NCBI RefSeq assembly: GCF_000004075.3
Contig: NC_026660.2
Location: forward strand, 12,834,001 to 12,898,000
Source of the DNA: Cucumis sativus
Lineage: Eukaryota > Streptophyta > Magnoliopsida > Cucurbitales > Cucurbitaceae
Direction of reading: 5' to 3'
Length of the DNA: 64,000 nucleotides
This document shows positions 28,901-40,500 of this stretch, piece after piece. Below the pieces are notes generated by a model that saw only the letters and a program-made list of their open reading frames with translations, had not been told where the DNA came from and did no database searches. The first letter of the stretch is position 1. Each line of letters opens with the position of its first letter. The translations under genes were made by a program, and so were the position numbers.

Positions 28901-29104
28901 TTTTTTTCTTGTTGGTATTGATTTAATACAGGGAGATACCGTTCTATTCTTCAATTGTATGGGTGATTCAACTTTGAAGCAAAACCCCCATTCCTTAATA
29001 ATGAACTTTCAGGTGTTCGGCGGCTTGTAATTGTGGAAGCTGGCAGCAAACGAGTAGAAGGGATTATTTCGCTAAGCGACATATTCAAGTTCTTGCTTGG
29101 TTAG
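22965..29104 (+). CDS. SNF4: SNF4-type gamma subunit of SnRK1 (CBM48 plus four CBS motifs)
   Basis: Thirteen coding exons: 22965-23089, 23249-23336, 23944-24126, 24442-24576, 24682-24741, 25168-25257, 25535-25669, 26320-26464, 26539-26712, 27641-27704, 27807-27876, 28775-28889 and 29013-29104. They join in frame to 491 residues, close to the Arabidopsis SNF4/KIN-beta-gamma length as I recall it. The N-terminal carbohydrate-binding module (CBM48) spans about residues 24-102 ([20 protein letters not shown], then [16 protein letters not shown]). The CBS motifs follow, with phrases [76 protein letters not shown], and the closing [20 protein letters not shown] with [13 protein letters not shown]. 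The protein is the energy-sensing regulatory subunit of the plant SnRK1 kinase complex, in cytosol and nucleus. The CBM fused to a gamma subunit is the plant-specific beta-gamma form. No break is seen. Confidence 0.95.
27225..27302. repeat. 40-bp tandem duplication in an SNF4 intron
   Basis: Two adjacent copies of GAAACAT(C/T)TGGATAATCTGC followed by ATCG(A/G)GTTGTATCGATAA start at 27225 and 27265, with two base differences. It lies in the intron between 26713 and 27640. Confidence 0.9.
27901..27987. repeat. 32-bp tandem repeat, about 2.7 copies, in an SNF4 intron
   Basis: The unit AATCTCATTTCTAACACACG plus TTCT(T/C)ATAAAAA starts at 27901, 27933 and 27965; the last copy is partial. It sits just after exon 11, whose end is at 27876. 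Minisatellite, no function evident. Confidence 0.9.
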
Positions 29105-31190
29105 GTGAACCCTTTGACGATCCGGAGGGGTTTGTGCAAAAGGACGGCGTAAAGGAGGAAGAATTGTACACTATCCATCTGCATAGTTGTTAGTGATGGG
29201 GAAGGACTCTCTTCTCTTCATTTGGTTGGGTTTTAGCCTCTCAATTCTATCGCCTGGCTTTTGGAGGAATTTTAGGGCGGAGTGGAGAAGAAGAAAAAAA
29301 AAAGGCCACAGTAAAAAAAGAAAAAAAAGAAAGTAAAAAAAAAAGTACAATTGGGAGGAACTTGAATAGCATTCAAATTTCTCAACTCCCCCTTTTTTCC
29401 ATTTATTATTATTTATCAGTTTATTAAGATGCCTTTGCCTTTGCCTTTGCCTGCTACTAATGTAGATTATTGGAGATGATGATGATGGTGATGATGTTGG
29501 GGATTTATTGTTACCAACCTCTGTTCTTTCCTAAAAAAGAAAAAGAAAAACAAAAAACAAAAATAGAGGTGCAGAGGGGAAATTGGGAATCCAATTGAGG
29601 GGTGACACTTTGAAAGTTGTTAATTCTGTGCTTTTGATTAACACGTCATTGACTTTTGTATTACATTTTTGTTCTGTTTTGTTTTTTCTTTTTGGATTAA
29701 AATCTTTTTTTTGTAACGTGGAAATTAAAAGAGCTAAGGCAATTGTCTCCTAGTGTAGCATCCCATCAAACCAGTTGAATGCTATCCTTTTTTCTTCATC
29801 TTAGAGTTAATTTTGACATTTCCTCTAAATAACTTGTAAATGATTTGACCTCCACAGTACCATCTAAAGAAATTGAAGGATTCATTCAGATTAATAATTA
29901 GAATAACTAGGAAAGAATAGTATTAGCGAATGCATTGAATAGGGTGAAGAGAAATTGAGAGAAACGTTGCTGAATTGCTTATCATTCATCGTGAAAAGGA
30001 GGCTTTAAATTTTGATGGTCAATAAATGCGAAGATTTCTGGATCATAGGATTGAAGTCATAAAAGATTTTGACAGAAATACTTGATGGAAATTAATACTT
30101 CACCATAGGCTTTTTTGGACGGATTGTAGCTTCACCTATTCCTTCTTGAATTATCTTCCTCAAGGTGGTACTATACTACCTATGGTTTGATTGCAACAAA
30201 AACTGGAAAAAGAACTGTTTCGGTTTCATTTTTTAGTATAATATTGGACAACTTGATTTGTACTTGAAGAATAGAAAAAAAGGTTGGTTTTAATCTAAAA
30301 GGAAAAAGGAAGCAGACCTAATTTTAATCTGAAAAGAGTAAAAATGCCAATTGAAATAAAAGAAAACAGAGCAAATGAAAAGTTGGAAGGAAAAAGGCCA
30401 CAAATTGAGAATTAAACCTAATCAAAACTGATTCACGGGTATTGTTATTTATTTTAGATCAATTCAGTTTTTGTTGGCCCTTAAATATTAATACTAAAAT
30501 GGGCTAATTTTAAATATAACAAAATAAATCAAAATATGACAATATATCACCGTTTATCTATGAATAACCATAATAGATTAAGATATATTAATATGTGTTA
30601 ATTTGTAACTATTAGTAGTTTTTCTTAAATATAATAAAATAAATCAAAATATGACAATATATCACCGTTTATCTGAATAACCATAATAGATCAAGATATA
30701 TTAATACGTGTTAATTTGTAACTATTAGTAGTTTTTCTTAATTTGTAACGATAGATTTTGATATTTTACGATGTTCGTAAATATTTTCAGAAGTTCTATA
30801 TAAAATATTTTTTCATATAAAAAACAATTGTACAGATGAATTGTACTCAGGTTAGTACCTAATTCTAAAGTTGGTATTAAGAATCCTTCTTACATTAGAA
30901 TTGATCTAGAGTTATTTTTACCTTGTCTAATTCTTAAAAGATGAGCAAAAATTTGTTGAAAAGCAGAACCCACTAGATGTACTATCCACTTTCCAGGGTA
31001 GATATTAAGGGAACACCTATACTCTCCATTCTTGAAAGATCTAACCATCAAAAGAAAAGTGACTGAATTCCTAATTGACAGAACAACAGAAGAAAAATGG
31101 ACAGAAAATTTTGATAAACTTAGTTTCAATTCAAAACATCTTCACAAAGAGTTCCCTAAATCAAAGTGAAACTGAAATCCCCACCACAAA
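29105..31190. other. SNF4 3' UTR and spacer
   Basis: The 3' UTR probably covers several hundred bases from 29105. It includes an A-rich/purine tract (29290-29345) and short TTTGCC and GATGAT repeats (29431-29500). From about 29750 to 31190 the DNA is AT-rich spacer, with a 115-bp tandem duplication listed separately. No gene is seen. Confidence 0.5.
30511..30740. repeat. Tandem duplication, two copies of about 115 bp
   Basis: Units start at 30511 and 30626 and both run from TAAATATAA(C/T)AAAATAAATC through ACAATATATCACCGTTTATC to ATTAGTAGTTTTTCTTA. They differ by a few substitutions and a 4-bp indel, so the duplication is recent. The sequence resembles the AT-rich MITE-like family seen elsewhere in the window. 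Confidence 0.9.
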
Positions 31191-31742
31191 TACTTAGTTT
31201 CTTAGTTTCTTAGTTTTTTTTGGGTAAGAAACCGTGTTTAAGTACGAAAACAAGCTCTAATAAAGAAAGGGAATATGACCCTAATTACAGAGAATGACTC
31301 CAACCCGAACGAACAAAACCACGTCTCTTCTCACCCGATCCCTCCACCTTTCTAAAAGTTCTTATTCTTCTCAATCCATTGCCCCTAAAAATGCAAAAGA
31401 ACTAGCTCTTGCTACCTAACTTTACTCTTCTCCTTGAAGGGAAAACACAAAAGCATTTCCACTCCAGCTGAGCCCTGCCATCTTTTACCAAACACAATAG
31501 ACGTCAATTGCTCAACTACCAGTCCTAAAAGGAGTATTCCCAAAACAAATGATTCCGGTCGTCCTTCTGCCTCCTACAGAGAACGCACTTTTGCATAAAA
31601 AATTATAAGAACAACTCTATGCGTTTCAAGCTTAAACTTTCAAAAGAAGATTAAAGATGTCCTCATGACAAGTTTTAAAATGGAGGAGTTAATACCAACT
31701 AAATCATGGAATCCCTTCTCTCTGAAACTACATGTTGGTTTC

Positions 31743-32233
31743 ATCATCAATAGGCTCTTTTGTAACCATGACCTTGTGTTAGGATGACCTAACAAGAATA
31801 CCCAGGAACACTAAAAGATAGATTTATATTGCACATCAATCGAAAAACTACGATATATCTGTAACCTTTCGAGTGGGCTACTCTCTCCCTAATTCTCCAC
31901 TGGAATTACTACCTAGGTTCTTCACCCCTAACTCCCAACCCACTCCTATTTATAACTAAAAACCCTAGCCAACTTGCTATTTAATTACTAGTATGGGCCT
32001 TCTAAGTTCTAATAACCATACCAATTACAAGTATTCAACTTATAATCCTACCATTTCCTACACAGGATATTACACCTTGCTTTGATTTTAGTGATTGGGG
32101 GTCGTTTTGATTTTCCTCCTACTCCTTACCTCTTGCAGTTTTGCTTCTATTGAGCTCTTTTTGTATACTCTTGTAATCATTTCATGATTTCACTATTTCC
32201 CAATGAAAGTTCAGTTGGTTGAAAAAAAGAACG
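31743..32233 (+). mobile_element. 5'-truncated LINE tail, plus strand, with target-site duplication
   Basis: The insert is flanked by direct repeats TACATGTTGGT(T/C)TC at 31729-31742 and 32234-32247 (one mismatch). It ends in an A-rich tail (GAAAAAAAGAACG). When the solo LTR inside it (31777-32074) is set aside, the plus strand reads LFCNHDLALIL and then GATTGGGG..., the usual end of a plant LINE reverse transcriptase, followed by a short 3' UTR. The open frame is lost, so it is a dead copy. Confidence 0.7.
31777..32074 (-). mobile_element. Solo LTR (298 bp) with perfect 5-bp target-site duplication
   Basis: The segment is bounded by CCTTG at 31772-31776 and 32075-32079. On the minus strand it begins TGTAATATCCTGTGTAGG and ends CATCCTAACA, so it has TG..CA ends. 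A TATA-like TTATAAATAGG is read on the minus strand near 31950-31960, as expected for an LTR promoter. No internal retrotransposon sequence is present, so this is the product of LTR-LTR recombination. It interrupts the plus-strand LINE tail. Confidence 0.88.
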
Positions 32234-32736
32234 TACATGTTGGTCTCAAAAAAGAAAAATAAGACTTGCTACTTCCATCGCTTCTCTACTAAAGAGAGGT
32301 CATCGGAAACCTATAGAAATTGAAAAATTGGAGAAGGTAACACCAAGATCTCTTGTTTAAGAGAGGATACACCCTCAAAAACAAAGCACAAAGAGACTCA
32401 CGCTCCACTAAGTTTACTACGAGGAGTCGAGAACTAATCATTAAATAGCTTTTGAGTGATACATAAGTGATATTTCAATCTTCAGCGAACCAACAAGTTA
32501 GAAGAACAGGCACGGGAAAACCTTGGCAATGCTTTTACGTTAATCTAACGGTTGAGTAAAGGGCCAAGGGCCAGTCTCCGCAGCAAAAAACTATCATAAA
32601 ATTTGAGTGAAGTTTCCCTCCAGATATTCAGGGCATTGCATATGGTTTAACGTAGCAAAATAAATGCAATGAGCAATCTTACTAAAAAGCTCCACTTGGA
32701 ACTCACCACATAAAGAGAATGCTTCAAAATTTATGA

Positions 32737-33829
32737 TCAATTAATCCCATCATGCACATTTGCATGATACGACTTTGATAGCCGAGGTACCTTTTTCAGA
32801 TGAGGATGAAAATACTTCCCCAAGAACCGACTTTCAGTATACCTATATGGGCTTACCAACATGAATTTTTTCCTAATCAAACCATTCTGAAACAGACACA
32901 GCAGAACTGAAGCTCTTGGAATTATTGTATTTTTTAAACTAAGTGAAAGCACATCAGGCCTTTTGATAACAGCTGTAGCTTCCCAGCCTAAGTTATTAAC
33001 AAAGAAATCCATTCCCGAAGCAATTTTTTCCTCTGATATTTTCAGACACCATGGATGACACCTAAATCCAGCAAGAATTTGTTCTTCAGACAAACCCCAA
33101 CTCTTATAGACTCCAAGCTTCCGTGCCCATGTCGATTTGTTCAATGATTGTTTACAATAAACAGCTACAACAAAGCTTCATTTCGATGAATCAAACCCCA
33201 TTTTCAGCACATCATCCAGAGACTCCCAAAACCTGCCTAGATTCATGGTGAACATTCTCGGCTGATAAAAAATAAAATACATGACATTCGCCTCAGACAT
33301 ACCAGCATCAAGCAACATTTTAACAGAACGAGGAAATGCGACCATCAGAAAGAAAAGTAGATAAACGTTTGATAAACGCAGTAGTCGGTCATTCGATTTA
33401 AAACAACCCTTTAAAAAATCAAAAGTAGGAAGAAGACGTCCTCGAATTTGGAAGTCGAAGCACCTCTGGAGTAAAGAAACTCGAGTTTGGGCAAAAGGGT
33501 TTTGTTGGGATCAGATAACAGAAGCCTAGGGAGTTTCCGAACAATGAAGGAGATATCAGCATTGAAAAAAGCTTGATTCTTGAAGAAGGAGATGACGGAA
33601 TCTGGTTTTTCAGGAGAATGGAAGGTAACGTGTTTTGAAATAGATAAAGCAGAGGCAGGGGAGAAGGAACATGAGTTTATGAGATACGTAACTGTAAAGG
33701 AATTTGAATCGGCAGTGGCTGTGGAATAGGTTAAATGGAGAAATTGAAGGCAGCGGACGTCTGGATATGCGCGAAATTTGGAGGAGATGTGGAACGCAAA
33801 TTAGAGTTTTGCAAAGGAAAAAAGACATT
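32737..33829 (-). pseudogene. Broken mTERF-family gene
   Basis: mTERF proteins are helical-repeat factors acting on mitochondrial or plastid nucleic acids. Minus-strand translation gives family phrases across about 364 codons. These are FFKNQAFFNADISFIVRKLP, RLLLSDPNKTLLPKLEFLYS, VKMLLDAGMSEANVMYFIFY, LGRFWESLDDVLKMGFDSSK, LSEEQILAGFRCHPWCLK and IASGMDFFVNNLGWEATAVI, ending KKVPRLSKSYHANVHDGIN. The frame is broken at least three times: a shift near 33735-33755 after the N-terminal part, a shift with apparent loss of about 20 codons near 33415-33440, and an in-frame TGA at 33178-33180 where the family usually has Trp. Two ORFs survive (33837-33610 and 33144-32737). A sequencing error could explain one break but hardly all three. 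Confidence 0.85.
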
Positions 33830-33844
33830 GATGCCAACAGGCAA

Positions 33845-35088
33845 CAGTGAAATTAGAGAATGAATTCTCCTTCTGATGGCCTCACTTGGAGAAGGAGAAG
33901 ATTTGGAAAATTTTCAAATTCAACGTTCAAATACTTCCCACATACCTTATTTTATTTTTCTCTTCCTCCATCACCATTTTTCTTCTCATCTCTCTTCTTC
34001 TTCTTCTCATACTCCGACAAGCACTCAATTTTTTTTTTTTTTTTTTCTGTTCTTTTCTTCTTCAGCAATTCATCAACATTGTAGAAGATGGACATCGAAG
34101 AGCATGAGAAACAAGACAAATGAGAGCGATTGAGAGAAGGAAAGCTAGAGAGCGAAGAACGAAAAGCAAGATTAGCCATCTTTTGTTTGTGCGAAGATTT
34201 TGAATAAGAAAAAAACAAATTGAAAATTTTCACATAGCACGACCTTAACAGAAGCTCAATTGATAAGGATATATGCATGAAATAATCAAATAACATTCTA
34301 ATTATTTAAATGCTGTCGTTTTTTTCATCTAATAATTCAAGAAAGTTATTACAACATGTTTTTCGTAGAAGTTTGGGGTGGGAGTAAGTTCTTGGTTCTT
34401 ACTACATGCATCTACATACATTTGTCTTTTCCGCTCGTTACAACATGCTCTCTAAGTGCCACACAAGGAAGATTGCTTAATATTCTACGAAGATCCCATT
34501 TCCAATCCTTCAAACTGTGTTCAACTTCCACCGTAATGATCCATCGTATTGCTACCTTCAAACCAGAGACCATCTTCAGAACCTTATGTGGGTCCGAAAC
34601 TCTGTCTTCATGTTTCTTTCTTCAAGTTCATGCTCGAAAAAGATGACCCTGAGAGAGCAATAACACCGACCTCATCGAGCAACAACTCTAATCAATTTGT
34701 TGTTAGGAATACCTTTCCATGGACGAAGTGAAACCAATACATAATATTTCCCCGTACAGAGTTTTCTCTTCTTGAGATGATCTTCAAATCGAAGGAAGAT
34801 GCTACTTAGTTATCAACGTGAAGCGACTCATGGGTTGGATCAAACTAGCATATCCAAACTGCATATCTCTTTAAAATCCTTGGCAGCACAGAGATTTCTT
34901 AGTCTCATATAATGGTTCTTTCATTCAGGGGTAAGAAGGAACTTGAATCCAAGCCACAACTCTCCTCCCTTTCTAGCTAAATCTTTCCTTAATATTAATG
35001 TCAATTTTCATTTAAAGAATAACCAGCAACCAACAAGGGAGAAGTAACGAGTACAACATATTTTCTTCAAACAGATTCTTCTCTTCAA
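33845..35088. other. Spacer between the mTERF pseudogene and the RING gene
   Basis: Contains a pyrimidine-rich tract with CTT repeats and an approximately 18-T run (33985-34047) and a mixed-composition stretch at 34350-34980. Short ORFs on both strands (for example 34356-34646 plus) have no recognisable family. The final part up to 35088 is the probable 3' UTR of the RING gene. Older coding remains are possible but cannot be named. Confidence 0.45.
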
Positions 35089-37164
35089 TTAACCCACTGT
35101 TCTATATTCAACCACTGAGTCATACTCTTCCATCCGCAATGGACTTCCTGCAAAACATCTGAAAAAGAAAGTTTTTTCAAATAAAAATGGTAGCAGAAAA
35201 ATAATGAACACAAAAATTGCAGCCTGGTAGCAGGGGTACATAAAAACAACTGCTTTGAGAAAAATGAAAAATACAAGGGCATACAAAAATACCCAGTCCA
35301 TAAAAGCTCCACTAAAGAAAGGGGTTCCAACAAAATTTCAGCCAAGCATTGTGATGAAGAAACAAAAACAAACACAAACGCATAGAGTGAAGTAGCAAGG
35401 ACTATGTTCGGAATACCATTAGGATAAAAAAAGGGTTCCTTTGATGTTAAAGAAACTCATGGGATTTTAATTTCTTATATATGTAACCACCGTATTTTCT
35501 GTTGGGGTGAAGGCAGCAGTGATTTAGTTGTTTAGACATCAATTCACTCAGATGGCCTCAAAGTCGAAATGCTTGGCAATTCTTTTGTACTCTCTTCTTT
35601 AGTAGCTTTTTCCCTTTTTCTTTTTGATATCTGTGAGGGTTTAGGTTACTTGCATGTACCTAGGTAGGTGACCACTGTAGATTGAACCCAGGACCTCTTA
35701 ATTAGATATTGAGACTATGTCTCCCTTTTACCATTAGGTCAACCAATGATAGTTGAGTAATATTGAAAATTTAGTAGAGCTTATAACTTGGATGCTCAAG
35801 AAATCTTACACCCATTTCAAAATTTAGATGCATCAAGGAAACCAACCACGAGGATTTAAATTATTGAACAATTAATGAGTCATGTACCTTAGCTCATGCC
35901 AAAATAAATCAGTCTTTTCAAAGAGGAAGGGACGCAAAGGTGAAAGAAAGTCATCTTCCGCATTAAGCTGTGAGGAAGTAGCTTCAATTCTCGCCACAAA
36001 TAGTGAGATAACCAGATGAACAATTATAGTTGGATCAGGGTCCTCGAGGATGACCTGTAACTCTCTTTGAATCCATGGTTTAATCCTCTCTAGAATCACT
36101 TCTTTGCCTCCACGACTTCCTAATACGTTCTGCACAGCTCGCAAATTCGCAATCACAAACACAGCATATGAAGAACTAAATAACAGAATTGCATTTGCAG
36201 CCAAGAGAACTTTGCAACATCTTTTTATGGAATCAAAGAGAGAAATTTAAACTAATGTTGACAACTTGAGTATGGTTCAATTGGTTGAGTATTAAAATAC
36301 ATACCAGTTCTAAACATGATCTGACCGAAGATGGAACAGCTTGTATACATCGGTTGTATATGCTTTGTCAAAACCCAACAAAATATTAGCAAAAACATTC
36401 AAGCTCTAACTCTAAAACATGGAGAAAAAAGTGAGGTGTAAAACCCAACCAAGAAATAAAACCTTGAAGTTACCTAGCTCGCCACTGACGTTTTCGCCGG
36501 ACAACAACATCAGCAGGCAAAGAATCCGGCCCTCGCCGTCCAAACGATCGCCGCCATGTAAGTGATCTTTCCGACCGTCTTTCTCTATTTAATTCATACC
36601 TCGTGCTCTGAAGAATCCTACATGAAAGCAAAAGGAGCAAATATAGTTCCCAGTTCAATGTTCAAATCCATTCCTCCATTACAACAAACTAGAGAAGCTC
36701 TCAAGAAAACAACGTTCCATATTTACTTCTAACTTCAATTCAAGTATAAAAGGTACAGTTGCAAACAAAATCAACTACCAAAAAGATGTATCAAAACCAG
36801 AAAACACACACCCGCGAGCGTCTATCTGGGAAGATCCAACTCCAACCTTGAGCTTATCGGAACAATTCGAGGTTGTCAACCGTTCTTTGCGGAAGCTTTG
36901 CGATGAGAGGTTGATTTTGGTAAACCATGAATCGAATTGAGCGTTACAAAGAGGGCAAGTTCGCTTCAAATTGCTCCATTTGCGAATACAGCTTATGCAA
37001 TAGGCATGGATACACGTTGTAAGCACGGCGGCGGTACGATCCTCCAATTCTCTGAGGCAAATTGGGCAGGTTTCTCCACAAATCGCCGGCGAAATTACCT
37101 TTGTTATGAAGTTTTCGCCGTTGAGCTTTCGCGCCGGTTCTCGGGTCGAACTCGAACGCTTCAT
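35089..37164 (-). CDS. RING-finger (C3HC4) protein, probable E3 ubiquitin ligase, Topors-like
   Basis: Five exons in transcript order, 37164-36812, 36617-36474, 36362-36305, 36129-35888 and 35158-35089, join in frame to 288 residues. The RING finger occupies residues 33-73: C33/C36 (CPIC), C51, H53, C56, C59, C70/C73 (CPLC). The middle has basic SERSLTWRRSFGRRG and RRKRQW, then SIYNRCIQAVPSSVRSC. The C-terminal part (EVILERIKPWIQRELQVILE, PTIIVHLVISLF, FLSPLRPFLFEKTDLFWHEL, MEEYDSVVEYRT) is a conserved plant domain found with this RING type. The likely role is substrate ubiquitination; the substrate is unknown. The upstream in-frame ATG at 37314 is less likely because it lies within the promoter shared with APC7. 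Topors-like naming follows family usage from memory. Confidence 0.88.
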
Positions 37165-37551
37165 GACTTCCGCCTTCAGCGTTCTGTGGAAGAGTAGGAG
37201 ACAACACAAACTTTCAAGGCCCAAATCACTCCTTACAAATAAGTATTGGGCCGAATTGGGGCCTACTTTCAAATGAATTTTGGGCGAGCTCAAATGGTCA
37301 GTATAACTGCTCATGATCTATGTAAATTTGGGCCTTCTAGAACGTAATTTCGGCCCATATTTGGGCCTCCATTTGATTGTTGGGTAAAAAATTTGGGCCT
37401 GGTTTGAATAATAATTTTGGCCCAGTCCAGATTTGCTCTTCCTCTGCCAACGAGAGAGTGAGAAGAGAGCGGGTTCCGTTGAGGTTTCAGTGACAGCAAA
37501 ATTGTTTCAAAATTTTGGAGTTGTCTTCAGAACTAGAACTGCTGAACAAAA
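37165..37551. promoter_or_regulatory. Bidirectional promoter between the RING gene and APC7, rich in TGGGCC (site II) motifs
   Basis: Only 387 bp separate the two start codons. Seven copies of TGGGCC/GGCCCA occur at 37218-37223, 37247-37252, 37329-37334, 37352-37357, 37362-37367, 37394-37399 and 37419-37424, with near-copies at 37257-37263 and 37281-37286. TGGGCC/T site II elements are bound by TCP factors and are typical of plant genes active in dividing cells, fitting APC7. No TATA box is evident. Shared control of both genes is an inference. Confidence 0.75.
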
Positions 37552-40500
37552 ATGGAGGTTCCAAAGGATCAAATCTCCACTCTTCTTGACCAGGGACTCT
37601 ACAGTTCAGCTCAAATGCTGGTAAGTTTTCGTTTTTCTATCGCTTTCTCTTCAGTTCAATCCACTCACTCCATCGCACAAACAAGCAAATTCACCTTCTA
37701 TATATTCGAAATTGGAGATCGGACTCAATCTGTTCGGTGATTTTGATTATCTTGTTCAGGGTTGCTTTCTTGTTTCATCGCCTGCTGCTAATGCAGAATC
37801 CACTCCTCACCTCAAGTCTGAAAGCTTGGTTTGTAGTTCTGAATTCATTTACTTTCAATTGTACTCCTTTACTGATTACTTATTTCATCTTTAATCGCAT
37901 TGTTTTTTTTAAATGAATTTCTGCACTCTAATCCGTTTTCTAGTTGAACCCTTTTTTGCTCTGTTTCTGCTTTGTTAGGTGCTTCTTGGGGATGCATTGT
38001 TTCGAGAAAGGGAGTATCGAAGAGCAATTGTAAGTTTCTGAGTTGGTTAGATGCTGCTTGCTTCAGGATTAGTTTTATTTTTAGGGGTGTTTTTTTTTTG
38101 TTCTTTTAACTTTATTGTTTATCTTGGCAGCATACTTACAAGCAAGCCTTGCAATACTATAAGATTATTCCTAAACAAAATTCAACTACTACTAGAAGTT
38201 CTTTGCAGTCAAACAGGTCATCTTCTCCAAACTCTTTTAACGTGTCGGCCATTAATGAAAATGAGGTAGACAATTTTTTTTCCCAATATACGGCTCTATT
38301 TTTTTATTCACTTATTATGTATGTTCTGTTTATTTTCCCTCATCAGCTCTTTTTTCTCCTAATTTTCTTAGATTAATTGTCTTTGAGGAGATTTCTTTTG
38401 TCTTCATGTTTCATATTATACCATCATGTTGTTTATACGGCAGGTGAAGTTTAAAATTGCATCGTGTTATTGCGCCTTAAGTGACAATAGAGCTGCCCTT
38501 GTAGAGGTCTCTCTCTATCTTTCTTTATAAGACATGTGGGAATACACAATCTACTTGATGTTAGATTTCTTTCAGTTGTACTTTGCAGATGGAGGGAATT
38601 CCGAGTAAAGCAAGAAATTTGCAAATGAATCTTTTGCTGGGAAAGCTTTATAGATATGCCAGACATAACCGTGCTGCTATTGCATATTACAAGGAGTGCT
38701 TAAGGTTAGTCAGTGAAAACATCTGGGGTTAGTCAGTGAAAGCATAACAACTTGAATGGTTGCTATTTTTCTTCAGCTTACTAATTTTGTGTTTGTCAAC
38801 TAAAACTATTACACACCTTCCCATTAAAATAAAATTCATCTTCACGCTCTAATACTTATTTATTTATTTATTTTTACAGACACTGCCCTTATGTGTTTGA
38901 AGCTATTATTGCTTTAGCAGAACTTGGTACTACTGCCAAAGATATCATTTCCTTGTTTCCTCAGGTTTGTTATCAAAATATTGATAGAAAGGACTAGCTC
39001 AATGTAGGAAAATGTAGTTATTTCTTTGTTTGAAATTGCAGTATTGTATGTCTTTAAATGTCATGTGGTTGTCTTGTATTTCTCTTAGCATGACGAATTG
39101 GCAAGTTCTACAGTTAGGTTTCAGAAGTTGCTGCCAGTATTAAGATAGGTTTCATGAGGTGTCAAAACCTGGAAGTCCTTGCAGAGAATTCTATTAGCAT
39201 GCTCACTGTTAAACTGTTGTGTGAACCCTGCACCTCTTATTAAGTGTCCACGAAGATTCTTATGCTGTCTTAATGATATTTACTTGCAACGTTGATGTAA
39301 TTCCCATAATTAATCTAGTGTGGAGACTGAAAGAATGACTACAATTTATGCATGTAGCATGAAGATCGTTTGCATCAATGCTGGGTTTGTCTTATCATAA
39401 TTTTTGTTTATAGAACATTTAACATCTGTCTTACAATTTTCCCCTTTTGGTTTCTCTTGAATTTTATTTCAGACGGCAAACAGAAGTGGCAAAACTCCTT
39501 TTGATCACTTCGATTCTAATCGCTGGCTGCCAGTAAGTGTTAGAACTAGAAGATATAGCAACTATCTCCCAATGTCCATCTTTTACCATTAGCTTTAATT
39601 GTTAAATGAAGAAGCTCTTTCTCATTTGCTTAATTAGATAGCTTTTTCCTTTTTATTTTATTTTTGAGTCATACATCAGGTTGTGGGGATTTAAACCTCT
39701 GACCTCAAGAGATAAGGTAGATACCCTTGCTATTGAATTATGTTCACATTGGCTTAATCAAATAGTTTTGATCTTTGTAGACTGTTAAGCTGCATGTGCA
39801 TGTGACTTTAGAAGCAAACTTCCACCTAACAAAAAGAACGGAGTTTCCAATTATTACTATCCTTGTTAGCCAGATGAGAATAGGTTAGCTGGATTTGGTA
39901 TAACATGCTTCTCAACTCAAAAGTTGATCCTATGCTTGTAATTTTACCAGTCCTTTTGAAAAAATGTAATGGATAAGTACAGCCTAGTATTTGATCACAG
40001 GCAATCCAAATCAGAAATTGGCTTTTGAAATAGTTGTCTGGCAAATATTTGTGTTTGCTTTGATTTTGCAAGTACAAACAAATTGTGCAATCTGCAGCAG
40101 ATCATGGGCAAAGAATCAGTTTAAAACTTTTACATTTATTTTTCACTCCTGCTAACTTTTTGAAGTTCATATTGCTTTCTAAATTATTTATTTATTGATA
40201 TTAGTATTTAAAAGAAATAAGTGCTAATTAGTTTGTTTAATTTTCTGCAGCGCTATGTTGAGGCTCAGTGCTGCATTGCTTCAAATGATTACAAAGGTAA
40301 ATTACTGTCTTCCCGTTCAAACTATCAAAGCTAAGCATAATTAATGTCATTTTGTCCTGTAAGCACTTGGTATGGTATTATCCATCCTCTTCTTCTAGAA
40401 ATGCATACGAGAAGTTCAGACATCCTAGCTTCCTCATTTCTCTCTATATTTATTTATTATTCCTTTGTTTTAAAACTCTTGCAGGTGGTTTGGAGCTGTT

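Larger units (their letters stand above)
31213..32420 (-). mobile_element. Decayed non-LTR retrotransposon (LINE), reverse-transcriptase zinc-binding end
   Basis: Reading the minus strand downward from about 32420, conceptual translation gives decayed phrases typical of plant LINE C termini. These are FLRVYPLLKQ near 32370, a KTCHEDIFNLLLK segment near 31660, the zf-RVT motif KCVLCRRQKDDRNHLFWEYS near 31600-31535, and FPFKEKSKV near 31435. Many stops interrupt them. The 3' end seems to be an A8 tract at 31214-31221 (T on the plus strand). A plus-strand LINE tail (31743-32233) was later inserted into it. The upper boundary is uncertain. The family-level call rests on the CxxC..HLF pattern and surrounding wording. 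Confidence 0.6.

Noticed and set aside
34356..34731. Possible coding remnant between the mTERF pseudogene and the RING gene
   Set aside because: Translations in all frames gave no family I recognise and contain many stops; left as unassigned spacer.
35640..35750. tRNA-like or SINE-like stretch (GATTGAACCCAGGACCTCTT), with a weaker relative near 39680-39755
   Set aside because: Only a B-box-like piece is visible; no A box, ends or target duplications could be found.
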